The notes beneath the pieces are model-generated. The model did no database searches and was not told where the DNA came from. It worked only from the letters and a program-made list of their open reading frames with translations. Positions 25,886-34,751 of a stretch of 64,000 nucleotides of DNA are shown here, piece by piece. Both the position numbers and the translations under genes were made by a program. This DNA is from Arthrobacter sp. B3I9 (GTDB lineage: Bacteria > Actinomycetota > Actinomycetes > Actinomycetales > Micrococcaceae), in contig NZ_JAUSYO010000001.1 in NCBI RefSeq assembly GCF_030816935.1, positions 1,426,001 to 1,490,000 of the forward strand, written 5' to 3'. The stretch's first letter is position 1; each line of letters starts with the position of its first letter.

Positions 25886-27037
25886 GTGACTGCCCCGGAA
25901 TCCACCGCCCCCGCCTCCCGTCCGCCTGCTCCCGTCCGCCTTGACCTCCGTCAGGACGTTGCCCTGCTGACCGCCGCCCTTATCGACATCGAGAGCGTGT
26001 CCGGCAACGAAACGCCGCTGGCGGACGCCGTGGAGCATGCCCTCCGCGCAGTACCGCAGCTTGACCTGGTCCGGGACGGTGACGCGATCATCGCCCGCAC
26101 CAACCTCGGCCGCGCCGAGCGCGTGATCCTCGCAGGGCACCTGGACACCGTTCCGCTGCCCGGCACGGAGGGTTCCCTGGGCACCGTGCCGTCCTACTGG
26201 CCCTCCGGGGCACCGGGCGAGGGCATCCTCTACGGCCGGGGTGCCACCGACATGAAGGGCGGCGTCGCGGTGCAGCTGGCGCTCGCGGCCAGCCTGTTCG
26301 ACGACGGCGCGGAACCGGCCCGGGACGTCACGTTCGTTTTCTATGACCATGAGGAAGTCGAGGCCGTGAAGAGCGGGCTCGGCCGGCTGGTCCGCAACCA
26401 CGGCGAACTTCTCGCCGGGGAGTTCGCGATACTGCTCGAGCCCACGGCCGGAACGGTGGAGGGCGGCTGCAACGGCACCAGCCGCTTCGAGGCCACCACC
26501 CGCGGTGAAGCCGCCCACTCGGCGCGCGCGTGGATGGGCAGCAATGCGATCCACGCCGCGGCGCCGATCCTGGCCCGGCTGGCGGCCTACGAGCCGAAGA
26601 CCGTCAACGTGGACGGACTGGACTTCAGGGAAAGCCTGAACGCCGTGAAGATCAACGGCGGCACCGCCGGCAACGTCATTCCGGACCGCTGCGTCGTCGA
26701 GATCAACTACCGCTTCGCCCCGGACAAGACCCCGGATGACGCGGAACGCCATGTGCGTGAACTGCTCGAGGGGTTCGACGTCGTCCGTACCGACAGCGCT
26801 GCCGGGGCGCGTCCCGGACTGAAGCATCCGGCTGCCGCGTCCTTCGTTGCCGCCGTGGGGGCCGAACCCAAGCCGAAATACGGCTGGACCGACGTCGCCC
26901 GCTTCAGTGAGCTGGGCATCCCGGCCGTGAACTTCGGCCCCGGGGACGCGCTGCTGGCCCACAAGGACAACGAGCACGTGGAGGCGGACGCGATCCGCGA
27001 ATGCCTCCGCGCGCTCCGGAGCTGGCTTTCGGCATAG
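25886..27037 (+). CDS. dapE: Succinyl-diaminopimelate desuccinylase DapE
   Basis: The 383-residue zinc peptidase of the M20 family has the metal-binding motifs GHLDTVP, YGRGATDMKGG and FYDHEEVEAVKSGLG, and a C-terminal histidine in LLAHKDNEHV. It removes succinate from N-succinyl-L,L-diaminopimelate. The GTG at 25886 lies 6 nt after TACAGT, and sequence upstream is not conserved-looking. A strong terminator follows, and the convergent gluABCD operon begins beyond it. Confidence 0.95.
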   Translation: MTAPESTAPASRPPAPVRLDLRQDVALLTAALIDIESVSGNETPLADAVEHALRAVPQLDLVRDGDAIIARTNLGRAERVILAGHLDTVPLPGTEGSLGTVPSYWPSGAPGEGILYGRGATDMKGGVAVQLALAASLFDDGAEPARDVTFVFYDHEEVEAVKSGLGRLVRNHGELLAGEFAILLEPTAGTVEGGCNGTSRFEATTRGEAAHSARAWMGSNAIHAAAPILARLAAYEPKTVNVDGLDFRESLNAVKINGGTAGNVIPDRCVVEINYRFAPDKTPDDAERHVRELLEGFDVVRTDSAAGARPGLKHPAAASFVAAVGAEPKPKYGWTDVARFSELGIPAVNFGPGDALLAHKDNEHVEADAIRECLRALRSWLSA

Positions 27038-27051
27038 GCTGCTCCACGCAG

Positions 27052-27084
27052 AAGGCCCGGATCCTCACGGATCCGGGCCTTTTT
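27052..27084. terminator. Intrinsic terminator after dapE
   Basis: AAGGCCCGGATCC (27052-27064), a TCAC loop and GGATCCGGGCCTT (27069-27081) form a perfect 13-bp stem with a T run to 27084. It lies between convergent genes and can work for both. Confidence 0.92.
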
Positions 27085-27103
27085 GTGCAGTCAGTGTTGC
27101 CGG

Positions 27104-27949
27104 CTACGGCTTGGTGGCGGCCGCCTCCTCGACAGCCGGTTCAGCCTTGGCCACGCCGCCCGCGGCCTTCTTGGACCCGCGGCGCTCGATCCACACGGCG
27201 ATGCGGGAGACGCAGAGGTTGATTGCAATGTAGATGGCCGCAGCCACGAAGAAGATGGGGAAGAGGTACTGGGTACCCAGGAAGTCGGCCATGACCTGCA
27301 CCGCCCGGAGCAGTTCACCGTAGGCAACGATGTAGCCGAGCGAGGTGTCCTTCAGCAGCACCACGAGCTGGGCCACCAGGGACGGCATCATCCGGCGGAT
27401 GGCCTGGGGAAGCTCGATGATCATGCGGGACTGGAAGCTGGTCAGGCCCACCGTCAGGCCGGCTTCGCGCTGGCCCTTGGGCAGGGACTGGATGCCGGCC
27501 CGGATGATTTCGGCGAACACCGCGCTGTTGTACAGCACGAGGCCCGCGACGACGGCGATGAACTGGTTGGTGCCGAAGACGAGCAGGACAAAGAGCATCA
27601 TCAGGACCACAGGCATGCCGCGGAGGAATTCCAGCACGATCCGCGTCGGAATCCGGATGGCGGCCAGGTCGGAAATCCGCAGGAGGCAGAGCATCAGGCC
27701 CAGCGGGAAGGCGATCACGGCGGCGACGGCGGCCGCGCTGAGGGTGGCACCGATGCCGTTGCCGAGGAGCGTCCACACGTCAGCCCGGGTGAAGATGGCC
27801 CAGCGGCGTCCTTCGAAGATGCCTTGCTGTGCCAGTGTGCTGATGATCCACGCCAGCAGGCCCAGGATCAGCAGCGAGCCGACGACGGAGCCGATCACGG
27901 AAACACGGCGGGCCTTGGGCCCCGGGACGTCATAGAGGACGGAGCTCAT
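27104..27949 (-). CDS. gluD: Glutamate-type amino-acid ABC transporter permease GluD
   Basis: The 281-residue HisM/GlnP-type permease has five to six membrane helices. The ATPase-docking loop is AGIQSLPKGQREAGLTVGL, and the membrane-inserted pair LQFLRGMPVV-like segment appears as LEFLRGMPVVLMM. The Ala/Lys/Glu-rich tail (GSKKAAGGVAKAEPAVEEAA) is cytoplasmic. It is the last gene of a gluABCD-order operon and its ATG overlaps the gluC stop by 4 nt. Glutamate specificity is taken from the operon's resemblance to corynebacterial gluABCD. Confidence 0.9.
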   Translation of the reverse strand: MSSVLYDVPGPKARRVSVIGSVVGSLLILGLLAWIISTLAQQGIFEGRRWAIFTRADVWTLLGNGIGATLSAAAVAAVIAFPLGLMLCLLRISDLAAIRIPTRIVLEFLRGMPVVLMMLFVLLVFGTNQFIAVVAGLVLYNSAVFAEIIRAGIQSLPKGQREAGLTVGLTSFQSRMIIELPQAIRRMMPSLVAQLVVLLKDTSLGYIVAYGELLRAVQVMADFLGTQYLFPIFFVAAAIYIAINLCVSRIAVWIERRGSKKAAGGVAKAEPAVEEAAATKP

Positions 27950-28596
27950 CGGGCGATCGCCACCTTTCGTTCCACCGTGCTGGCGAGGATGCCGAGCGGG
28001 ACGGTGATCAGCAAGTAGAAGAAGGCAACGCCCAGCAGGACTGCCATGACCTGGTCGCCGTTGGCGTTCGCGAGCTGCCTGCCGTAGCCGAACAGCTCGA
28101 GGACGAAGAAGGCACCGGCAACCGAAGAGTTCTTGACGAGGGCTATCAGGATGTTGATCAGCGGTGGAATGACGGTCCGGAGGGCCTGCGGCAGGATGAT
28201 CAGCGACAGCACCTGGCTGAACTTCATGCCGATGCTGCGGGCGGCCTCGGCCTGGCCCACCGGAACGCTGTTGACGCCCGAGCGGACAGCTTCAGCGATG
28301 AAGGCTGCGGTGTACGCGCTGAGCGCGATGATGGCCGCGACCTCGAACTGCTCGAACTTCACCCCGATGCGCGGCAGCACGATCGCTGCAAAGAAGAAGG
28401 CGATGGTGAGGGGCGTGTTCCTCAGGATTTCCACGTAGGTCATGCTGAAGCCGCGGAGGGCTGCGACGGGGGAGACCCTGGCGGCGGCGAGCAACGTCCC
28501 GAGCAGCAGGGCGATCACTCCAGACACGGCAGACAGGAAAAGGGTTCGGAGAAAGCCGTTCCAGTAGAGTGGCAGGCTTTCGATGACGGCGTCCAT
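27946..28596 (-). CDS. gluC: Glutamate-type amino-acid ABC transporter permease GluC
   Basis: The 216-residue polar amino-acid permease has the domain start WNGFLRTLFLSAVSGVIALLLGTLLA, the docking loop SGVNSVPVGQAEAARSIGM, and VEILRNTPLTI in the second helix. Gaaggatcct gives a ribosome site. It pairs with GluD to form the pore. A 12-bp hairpin lies between gluB and this gene, which may lower its expression relative to the binding protein. Confidence 0.9.
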   Translation of the reverse strand: MDAVIESLPLYWNGFLRTLFLSAVSGVIALLLGTLLAAARVSPVAALRGFSMTYVEILRNTPLTIAFFFAAIVLPRIGVKFEQFEVAAIIALSAYTAAFIAEAVRSGVNSVPVGQAEAARSIGMKFSQVLSLIILPQALRTVIPPLINILIALVKNSSVAGAFFVLELFGYGRQLANANGDQVMAVLLGVAFFYLLITVPLGILASTVERKVAIAR

Positions 28597-28641
28597 AGGA
28601 TCCTTCGGCTGGGTGTCGTGGACTGGAGCGAAAATGGGAGC

Positions 28642-28683
28642 GGCGGTTGCCGGAGCCGCGGCGAGCGGACCCCGGCAACCGCC
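28642..28683 (-). terminator. Hairpin between gluB and gluC
   Basis: GGCGGTTGCCGG (28642-28653) and CCGGCAACCGCC (28672-28683) form a perfect 12-bp stem around 18 nt. On the transcribed strand it is followed by ATTTTC. It probably stabilises or partly terminates the gluB end of the message. Confidence 0.65.
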
Positions 28684-28692
28684 TGACGTTAG

Positions 28693-29580
28693 CTAGTAAC
28701 GGACGATGGCAGGAAGGTCCGGGGCGGTCTTGATGACCGAGCCCGCGGTGGCTTCCCAGGCCTTCTTGTAGGAGCCGTCCTTGGCGAAGCTTTCCAGCTG
28801 GTCGTTGATCCAGTTACGGAACTCGGTGTCGTCCTTCTTCAGGCCGATGCCGTAGGGCTCCTTGGTGAACGTCTCGTCCGAGGCCAGCTTGAAGGCATCG
28901 GGCTCCTTGTCCACGAAACCGGCCAGGATCACGTTGTCGGTGGTGACGGCCTCAACCTGCTTGTTGCGGAGCGGTTCAAGGCACGCCGAGTAGGTGGCGG
29001 CCGGAACGAGCTCTGCCTGGTACTTCTCAACGATCGTGGCAGCGGGGGTGGAACCGGTCACGGAGCAGACCTTCTTGCCCTTGACGTCCTCCGGCTTGGT
29101 GATGGAGGTGTTGTCCTTGTTGACCATCAGTGCCTGGCCGGCCTCGTAGTACGGTCCGGCGAAGCTGACAACCTGCTTGCGCTTGTCGTTGATGGTGTAG
29201 GTGGCGATGACAAGGTCAACCTTGCCCTGTTCGATGAACGGTTCGCGGTTTGCGGAAACGGTCTCGGACCATTCGATCTTGTCGGCAGGGATTCCGAGCT
29301 TGGCGGCGATGAGCTTACCCATCTCGACGTCGAAGCCGACCGGCTTGCCGTCGAGGCCGACCTGGCCGAACAGCGGCTGGTCGTACTTGGTACCGATCTT
29401 GATGGTTCCCGCGGAGGAGAGCTTTGCCATGGTGCTTCCGGCAGCGAACGAAGGCTTCTCGGCGACGGTCGGGTTGCTCGTGGTGCCGGTACCGCTGCCA
29501 CCACATGCGCTGAGGGACAGCGCCAGGGCTGCGGATGCTGCTACCAGGAGGGATTGCCTCCGGGTGAAAAATGCCTTCAT
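28693..29580 (-). CDS. gluB: Glutamate-binding lipoprotein GluB
   Basis: The 295-residue family-3 solute-binding protein has a lipoprotein signal ending in LSLSAC. Its domain starts with GTIKIGTKYDQPLFG, followed by DGKPVGFDVEMGKLIAAKLG, and then the hinge region VDLVIATYTINDKRKQVVSF. It captures glutamate or related amino acids at the cell surface. Aaaggaatgtc precedes the ATG. It lies second in a four-gene operon (ATPase, binding protein, two permeases), the order known from corynebacterial gluABCD. Confidence 0.92.
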   Translation of the reverse strand: MKAFFTRRQSLLVAASAALALSLSACGGSGTGTTSNPTVAEKPSFAAGSTMAKLSSAGTIKIGTKYDQPLFGQVGLDGKPVGFDVEMGKLIAAKLGIPADKIEWSETVSANREPFIEQGKVDLVIATYTINDKRKQVVSFAGPYYEAGQALMVNKDNTSITKPEDVKGKKVCSVTGSTPAATIVEKYQAELVPAATYSACLEPLRNKQVEAVTTDNVILAGFVDKEPDAFKLASDETFTKEPYGIGLKKDDTEFRNWINDQLESFAKDGSYKKAWEATAGSVIKTAPDLPAIVRY

Positions 29581-29642
29581 GACATTCCTTTCATTGGGCG
29601 GCCGCCGGGGACGGCCTGGGTGCGAACTCTGAGGGTGGCAGG

Positions 29643-30398
29643 TCAGTGGGTCAGGAGCTTGGACAGGAAGTCCTTGGCCCGGCTGCTCTGCGGATTGGTG
29701 AAGAACTCCTCGGGCTTCGCGTCTTCCACGATCTGGCCGTCGGCCATGAAGACCACACGGTCCGCGGCCTTTCGGGCGAAGCCCATCTCGTGGGTGACCA
29801 CGATCATGGTCATGCCTTCCTTGGCCAGCTGGATCATGACGTCCAGAACCTCGTTGATCATCTCCGGGTCCAGCGCGGACGTGGGCTCATCGAAGAGCAT
29901 GACCTTCGGCTTCATGGCAAGGGCCCGGGCGATGGCAACACGCTGCTGCTGGCCACCGGACAGCTGGGCGGGAAGCTTGGGGGCCTGGTGGCCCACGCCG
30001 ACGCGTTCCAGCAGGGCCATTGCCTCCCTCTCCGCCTCGGCTTTGGAGACTCCCTTGACCTTGATGGGTCCGAGCGTGACGTTCTCCAGGATGGTTTTGT
30101 GCGCGAAAAGGTTGAACGACTGGAAAACCATGCCCACGTCGGCGCGCAGCTTGGCCAGTTCCTTGCCCTCTTCGGGCAGCACTTTTCCGTCGATTTGGAT
30201 GACGCCGTCGTCGATGGTCTCGAGCCGGTTTATGGCGCGGCAGAGCGTCGACTTACCGGACCCCGACGGCCCGATGACAACGACAACCTCGCCCTTGCGG
30301 ACGTTCAGGTTGATGTCCTTCAGGACGTGCAGCTGGCCGTAATGCTTGTTTACGGCATTCAGGGAGACGAGCGCATCGCCGGGCACTTGAGTAGTCAT
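29643..30398 (-). CDS. gluA: Amino-acid ABC transporter ATPase GluA
   Basis: The 251-residue ABC ATPase has Walker [12 protein letters not shown]-loop [14 protein letters not shown], signature LSGGQQQR, Walker [15 protein letters not shown] and a switch histidine in VVTHEMGFA. It is of the PAAT (polar amino acid) type. On the minus strand TAGATT (30405-30410) ends 6 nt before the ATG, so the operon message is probably leaderless. It is divergent from the LOG-family gene. Confidence 0.93.
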   Translation of the reverse strand: MTTQVPGDALVSLNAVNKHYGQLHVLKDINLNVRKGEVVVVIGPSGSGKSTLCRAINRLETIDDGVIQIDGKVLPEEGKELAKLRADVGMVFQSFNLFAHKTILENVTLGPIKVKGVSKAEAEREAMALLERVGVGHQAPKLPAQLSGGQQQRVAIARALAMKPKVMLFDEPTSALDPEMINEVLDVMIQLAKEGMTMIVVTHEMGFARKAADRVVFMADGQIVEDAKPEEFFTNPQSSRAKDFLSKLLTH

Positions 30399-30404
30399 AG
30401 GTGT

Positions 30405-30410
30405 AATCTA
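30405..30410 (-). promoter_or_regulatory. -10 element of the gluABCD operon (TAGATT)
   Basis: Read on the minus strand, TAGATT is followed by 6 nt and the gluA ATG. A TTGCGG 20 nt further upstream is a weak -35 candidate. Confidence 0.5.
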
Positions 30411-30580
30411 GCGAACATCATGGCATTTGGCCGCAATCAGCCCCTGTTCCCTGAGATCGTGATTCAAGAGATACCTGCACGTCAGCATGCCTGCTGCGGG
30501 CCCTGCATCGGGGGCGCCCGCCGCCGGAAAGGCCGCCCGCACTACAGAGGATCGCAAGGTAATGGGTCTACCCTTTGCAC

Positions 30581-31477
30581 ATGAGTATCGATCCAAAGCA
30601 GAGCCCCGCCCCAGACGCCAGCGAGCAGCGGCCCACCGAACGGCGTGATGCGCCGGTCAACGGCATCCGCCACAAGGGCCCGCTGGAGCTGCGGCGGAAA
30701 CAGGCCAAGGTCACGATGTCCGACCAGACCCTTCTCGATACCAAGGGCCCGGGACAGTTCGTGCACACCGACCCCTGGCGCGTGCTGCGGATCCAGAGCG
30801 AATTCGTAGAGGGCTTCGGCGCCCTGGCCGACCTGGGCTCGGCCGTCAGCGTCTTCGGCTCGGCCCGGACCGTCCCGGGCAGCCCGTACTACGAGCTCGC
30901 CGTCGAGGTGGGCCGGAAGCTGGCCGAGGCCGGGCTTGCCGTGATCACCGGCGGCGGCCCGGGCTCGATGGAGGCTGCGAACAAGGGCGCCGTGCAGGGA
31001 AATGGCGTGTCCGTGGGCTTGGGCATCGAGCTGCCTTTCGAGCAGGGCATGAACCAGTGGGTGGACCTGGGCATCAACTTCCGCTACTTCTTCGCCCGCA
31101 AGACCATGTTCGTTAAGTACGCTCAGGGCTTCATTGTGCTGCCGGGCGGCCTGGGGACCCTCGACGAGCTCTTCGAGGCCATGGTCCTGGTCCAGACCCG
31201 GAAGGTGACCTCCTTCCCGATCGTGCTGCTCGGTACGGCTTTCTGGAGCCCGATGGTGGAGTGGATTGAGGGCACGCTGGTTGCCGAAGGCATGATGTCG
31301 GAGGAGGATCTCGATCTGATCCACGTGGTGGACGATCCGGCGCTCGCTGTGGAGCTGATCGTGGAAGGTGCGGCGCGGCACCGGAATCCGAACGGCAACG
31401 GCAACGCCAACGGCCATGGCCACGGCCACAACGGCAACGGAACGGTCAACGGCAGCGGACGCGGCCCACTCGGCTGA
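30581..31477 (+). CDS. LOG-family protein (TIGR00730 Rossmann-fold, cytokinin-riboside phosphoribohydrolase type)
   Basis: The 298-residue protein has the LOG signatures GGGPGSMEAANKGA and VLPGGLGTLDELFE, with SVFGSARTVPG at the domain start. Relatives cleave nucleoside 5'-monophosphates to the base and ribose phosphate; the mycobacterial equivalent next to dapE is Rv1205. The N-terminal 60 residues are charged and disordered. The C-terminus is a low-complexity Asn-Gly-His tail encoded by a GGCAAC-type repeat. TACCCT (30569-30574) ends 6 nt before the ATG at 30581, indicating a leaderless start. Confidence 0.9.
   Translation: MSIDPKQSPAPDASEQRPTERRDAPVNGIRHKGPLELRRKQAKVTMSDQTLLDTKGPGQFVHTDPWRVLRIQSEFVEGFGALADLGSAVSVFGSARTVPGSPYYELAVEVGRKLAEAGLAVITGGGPGSMEAANKGAVQGNGVSVGLGIELPFEQGMNQWVDLGINFRYFFARKTMFVKYAQGFIVLPGGLGTLDELFEAMVLVQTRKVTSFPIVLLGTAFWSPMVEWIEGTLVAEGMMSEEDLDLIHVVDDPALAVELIVEGAARHRNPNGNGNANGHGHGHNGNGTVNGSGRGPLG
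31390..31460 (+). repeat. GGCAAC-type hexanucleotide repeat in the LOG-family gene
   Basis: AACGGC units with variants (aacgcc, ggccat, ggccac) encode an Asn-Gly/His-Gly tail. The 6-nt period keeps the frame if copies are gained or lost. Confidence 0.75.
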
Positions 31478-31524
31478 GCCGCCCGGGGAGCAGCCCCGCG
31501 GCCGGCTTCTGGCACGATGGAGGA

Positions 31525-31875
31525 GTGAGCTTTTTCCTGATTTTCCTGGCGATCATCCTGATCGGCGTCGCCGTCCTGCTCGGCACCGGCGTCGCGTCGA
31601 AAGTTTTCCGCCGCGACGCGCCGGGCGCCATGCCGTTCGACGACGGCCTTGACGAGCCGGTGGCGTCCCTGCCCCCGGTGCTCCTCCCGGAGGACCCCGC
31701 GCCGTCCGACATTGACCATCTTCGTTTCGCCGTCGGGCTGCGGGGATACCGCATGGACCAGGTGGACCAGGTTTTGGACGAGCTGCGGGACCAGCTCGCG
31801 GCCAAGGACAAGAAGATCGCTGACCTCGGAGCGGAAGTGGGACGCTTGCGCCACGCCGCAGGGCAGGCCCGGTGA
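31525..31875 (+). CDS. DivIVA-domain membrane-anchored small protein
   Basis: The 116-residue protein begins with a membrane segment (SFFLIFLAIILIGVAVLLGTG). It has a short linker and a DivIVA-like helical stretch, FAVGLRGYRMDQVDQVLDEL, followed by RDQLAAKDKKIADLGAEVGRL, a likely coiled coil. Comparable proteins (for example Rv1209) sit between the LOG gene and a glycosyltransferase in mycobacteria. It may act in polar growth or cell-wall organisation. The GTG at 31525 follows ggagga directly, and its stop overlaps the next start (GTGA). Confidence 0.82.
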   Translation: MSFFLIFLAIILIGVAVLLGTGVASKVFRRDAPGAMPFDDGLDEPVASLPPVLLPEDPAPSDIDHLRFAVGLRGYRMDQVDQVLDELRDQLAAKDKKIADLGAEVGRLRHAAGQAR

Positions 31876-33275
31876 ACGACCCGGCGCATCCGCCGGTTAA
31901 CGCTCCGGCGGACACGCCACCGGCCGCGGCGGCGGCCGGTCCGCAACGCCACGGCGGAGCCGCAGGACGGGTGGCCCGGACCGCAGCCCTTAAGGGCCGC
32001 CTGGCTTCCGCCGGCGGGCAGGTGTCCGGGTGGCCGTGGTGGGTTCAGGTGAGCGGGCTGTACGTCGCCGCCCGGCTCGCAAGCGCGTGGATTTTCATGG
32101 CGGCCGCACTGCACCAGGGCGTCAACCCCTGGTTCCCCGCGCGGCCCGACTACTGGTCCTTCATCAATATCTGGGACGCGCGGTGGTATGGGGAAGCCCT
32201 GCAGAATGGCTATCCTGACGTCCTGCCAACGGATGTGTCGGGCGCCGTGCAGGAAAACGCCTGGGCCTTCTACCCATTGTTTCCGACGCTGGGCCGGGTA
32301 CTCGCGGGCGTGACCGGAATGCACCCTGCCGTCGCCCTGACGCTGATTGCGTCCGTCTGCGGCCTCGGCGCAGCGCTGGTGGTCTATGGTCTGTTCAGGC
32401 TCAAGGCCACCCATGGCACGGCCCTGTGGGGGACGCTGTTCTTCTCCACCTTCCCGGTGTCGGCGGTCCTGCAGGTGCCCTACGCCGAGTCCCTGAATCT
32501 CCTGCTGCTGGCCGGGGCCCTGCTGCTCGTGGTGCAGCGCCGGTATCTGTCCGCAATGCCCGTCGTCGTCCTTATGTGCCTCTCACGCCCTACCGGGGTG
32601 CCGTTCGCGGCGATGGCGGGGCTGCTGCTGCTCTACCGCCTTTGGCAACGGCGCGCGGAACGCCGCCGCGGGGAAGGAACCGGCGAGGGCCATCGGACCC
32701 TGCATGCCGCCCCCGCGCCGGGGAGCGCCGCCCCCGCGCCGGGGAGCGCGGCGCCCTCCAGCGGCGCCGAACTCTGGTCCCTCGCGGGCCTGACCGCGGT
32801 CAGCGGGATCGGCGCCCTGCTCTGGCCGGCCATCGCATGGGCAATCACGGGCGACCTGCAGGCCTACACCAAGACCGAGACTGTCTGGCGGGGACACGAC
32901 CTCGTCCCGTTCCGGCCGTGGTTTGACACCGGCGTCATGCTTTTCGGGCCCACTCTCGGAGTGCTGGCGCCCTTCGTTTTCGTTGCGCTCTTCGCCCTGC
33001 TCATGATGTCCCGGCCCGTGGCCGCCCTGGGCACCGAGTTGCGGCTGTGGTGCAGCTGCTACCTGGGCTACCTGCTGGTCTTCCTGCATCCCCAAACCAG
33101 CACCTTCCGGATGCTGCTCCCGCTCTTTCCGCTGGCCCTCAGCGCCGCGCTGGTCTCGCGGTCCCGTGCCTACCGCGGCACGGTGGTCCTGATGTTCCTG
33201 CTGCTGCAGATCGTCTGGATCGTGTGGCTGTGGGCCTGGGCGCCCCTGCCCGGCGGTGGCGACTATCCGCCGTGA
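31872..33275 (+). CDS. PIG-V-like mannosyltransferase family membrane protein
   Basis: The 467-residue protein has an alanine/proline-rich cytoplasmic N-terminus. Multiple membrane helices follow, and the extracytoplasmic loop NIWDARWYGEALQNGYPD carries the WDxxWY motif of PIG-V-type GT-C enzymes; AFYPLFPTLGRVL and PYAESLNLLLL are also family features. These enzymes move mannose from polyprenyl-phosphate-mannose to lipids or proteins on the outer face. A disordered loop near residues 270-300 holds a tandem APAPGSA repeat. The GTG start overlaps the DivIVA-like gene by 4 nt. Confidence 0.82.
   Translation: MNDPAHPPVNAPADTPPAAAAAGPQRHGGAAGRVARTAALKGRLASAGGQVSGWPWWVQVSGLYVAARLASAWIFMAAALHQGVNPWFPARPDYWSFINIWDARWYGEALQNGYPDVLPTDVSGAVQENAWAFYPLFPTLGRVLAGVTGMHPAVALTLIASVCGLGAALVVYGLFRLKATHGTALWGTLFFSTFPVSAVLQVPYAESLNLLLLAGALLLVVQRRYLSAMPVVVLMCLSRPTGVPFAAMAGLLLLYRLWQRRAERRRGEGTGEGHRTLHAAPAPGSAAPAPGSAAPSSGAELWSLAGLTAVSGIGALLWPAIAWAITGDLQAYTKTETVWRGHDLVPFRPWFDTGVMLFGPTLGVLAPFVFVALFALLMMSRPVAALGTELRLWCSCYLGYLLVFLHPQTSTFRMLLPLFPLALSAALVSRSRAYRGTVVLMFLLLQIVWIVWLWAWAPLPGGGDYPP
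32709..32750 (+). repeat. Two tandem 21-nt units in the PIG-V-like gene
   Basis: A 21-nt unit (gcccccgcgccggggagcg plus two bases) occurs twice back to back, encoding APAPGSA twice in a loop between membrane helices. The unit length keeps the frame. Confidence 0.85.
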
Positions 33276-33507
33276 CCGCGAACACCTTTCCGCGGCCCCG
33301 CGCCGGTTCTGCGCGGCGGGGAGGAAAGTCCAACGATTAGCTACGGGCGCGTAGTTACGCGATAATAGGTGGTAAGCAAGGGCAAGAAGCACACTGAGTT
33401 CATGGCCATGATGGCTTCCATCACGGCCGCCGGGCGGCTTGATTGACTAAGCGGACGCAGCCCGGCCGGGCTGCTAAGTCACAGGACTAATGGAGGGGAT
33501 ATTCCTT

Positions 33508-33675
33508 ATGGCGGCTATGAAACCACGCACCGGCGACGGACCGATGGAAGTGACCAAAGAGGGACGGAGCCTGATCATGCGGGTCCCGCTCGAAGGTGGA
33601 GGACGGCTCGTCGTTGAGTTGAATTCCGCCGAAGCCACGAACCTGAAGGAATGCCTCGTCGGCGCTACGGAGTAG
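33508..33675 (+). CDS. DUF3117 domain-containing small protein
   Basis: The 55-residue protein AAMKPRTGDGPMEVTKEGRS, then MRVPLEGGGRLVVELNSAEA, is nearly the invariant sequence of the actinobacterial DUF3117 family (Rv1211-type), whose function is unknown. The ATG at 33508 follows ggagggg. The 230 nt before it contain GATAAT at 33361-33366 as a weak -10 and a small inverted repeat CTACG/CGTAG (33341-33354), but no further gene that I trust. A terminator follows. Confidence 0.93.
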   Translation: MAAMKPRTGDGPMEVTKEGRSLIMRVPLEGGGRLVVELNSAEATNLKECLVGATE

Positions 33676-33706
33676 TTGTTCCGGACAGCTCCACGACTAG
33701 TTCGAG

Positions 33707-33748
33707 AGGGCGGGCCGGCAGTCATTGACTGCAGGTTCCGCCCTTTTT
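33707..33748 (+). terminator. Intrinsic terminator after the DUF3117 gene
   Basis: AGGGCGG (33707-33713) pairs with CCGCCCT (33738-33744), followed by five T. An inner GCAGTCA/TGACTGC hairpin strengthens it. Confidence 0.8.
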
Positions 33749-33842
33749 CTGTTGGCTCAGCTCATCTGTTCGCTGGGCTCGTCTCGACTGCTGCGCCGGT
33801 CCGGCCGCAGCGGAAGGCGGCGGCCGGAGGGCGGCCCGCCGG

Positions 33843-34476
33843 CTACTTCTTGACGGCGATCAGCAGGCCGTCGCCGGTCGGCAACATGGCCGAGTGGAGC
33901 CGGTCATCGTCACGGATGGACTTGCCCACCTGCCGCAGCACCGTCGTGGTGGCGTCCCGCGCCGGCGGGATTGGCGACGCGGTCCTTGTCCAGGGCGTCG
34001 TTGAGCACCAGCAGCCCGCCGCGCTTGAGCAGGCGGATGGCCTGTTCGACGTAGCCGGGGTAGTTCGGTTTGTCGGCATCGATGAAGACCAAGTCGTAGG
34101 CACCGTCGGTCAGCCGCGGAAGGACGTCACCGGCCCGGCCCGAAATCGTCCGGGTCCGGTTGGCCGGGCTGCCTGCTTCCTGGAAGGCTTCCCGGGCCGC
34201 CCTGAGGTGTTCGACGTCGACGTCGATGGTGGTGAGAACGGCGTTCGGGCCCAGGCCGCGGAGGATGCACACGCCCGAGACGCCGGCTCCGGTGCCGATC
34301 TCCACCGCCGTCTGCGCCTTCGAAGCGGCAGCCAGCACGGTCAGCACCGCTCCGACCCCGGGGCCGACGGGCGTGACGCCGAGCTCGAAGGACCGTTCCC
34401 GCGCATGAATCAGGACCTCATCCTCGGCAGGCAGATCTTCTGCGTAGGACCAGCTCGTGGATTTATCGGCGCTCAT
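33843..34476 (-). pseudogene. SAM-dependent O-methyltransferase, apparently frameshifted
   Basis: Reading leftward from ATG 34476, the frame encodes a family-3 O-methyltransferase: AVEIGTGAGVSGVCILRGL (SAM motif I), DVDVEHLRAARE, YDLVFIDADKPNYPGYVEQA and LLKRGGLLVLNDAL. It then shifts out at DRVANPA. From about 33960 another frame carries the expected ending ARDATTTVLRQVGKSIRDDD, then LPTGDGLLIAVKK. One extra base in the gccggcg run around 33958-33965 explains the break. The intact homologue next to sigE is Rv1220c in M. tuberculosis. The last 44 residues complete the Rossmann fold, so the product would be impaired unless this is a sequence error. Confidence 0.78.
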
Positions 34477-34647
34477 GGGTTTTCGCTTTCTGGGCGGCAG
34501 GGGGAGTGTTCTTTACAGCCTACTGCGTCCGGCGGGGCAGGGCCGGGAGGCGCCTCCGCCTGTCCGGATCGGCAGCCCAAACCCGTTTCTGCCGTTGGCG
34601 GAAGAACGTCCGGGCGTCAGGGAATTCCCAGCTTGCTTTGAAATGAT

Positions 34648-34673
34648 GGGAATCCGTTCATCCGCGTGGTGTT
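34648..34673 (+). promoter_or_regulatory. Possible ECF-type promoter of sigE
   Basis: GGGAAT (34648-34653) followed 17 nt later by GTT (34671-34673) resembles the GGAAC-N17-CGTT pattern of SigE-type promoters. It would fit autoregulation, but the match is incomplete. Confidence 0.25.
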
Positions 34674-34751
34674 CGGCGCCGAATAAGGGGCAGGAGTTTG
34701 CACCCGCAAGCACCGTCCACGGCGAAGTGTCATCCACGAGGGGAGCGGACG

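Noticed and set aside
33402..33446. 14-codon mini-ORF (MAMMASITAAGRLD) before DUF3117
   Set aside because: It has no ribosome site at a usual distance and no overlap with the next start.
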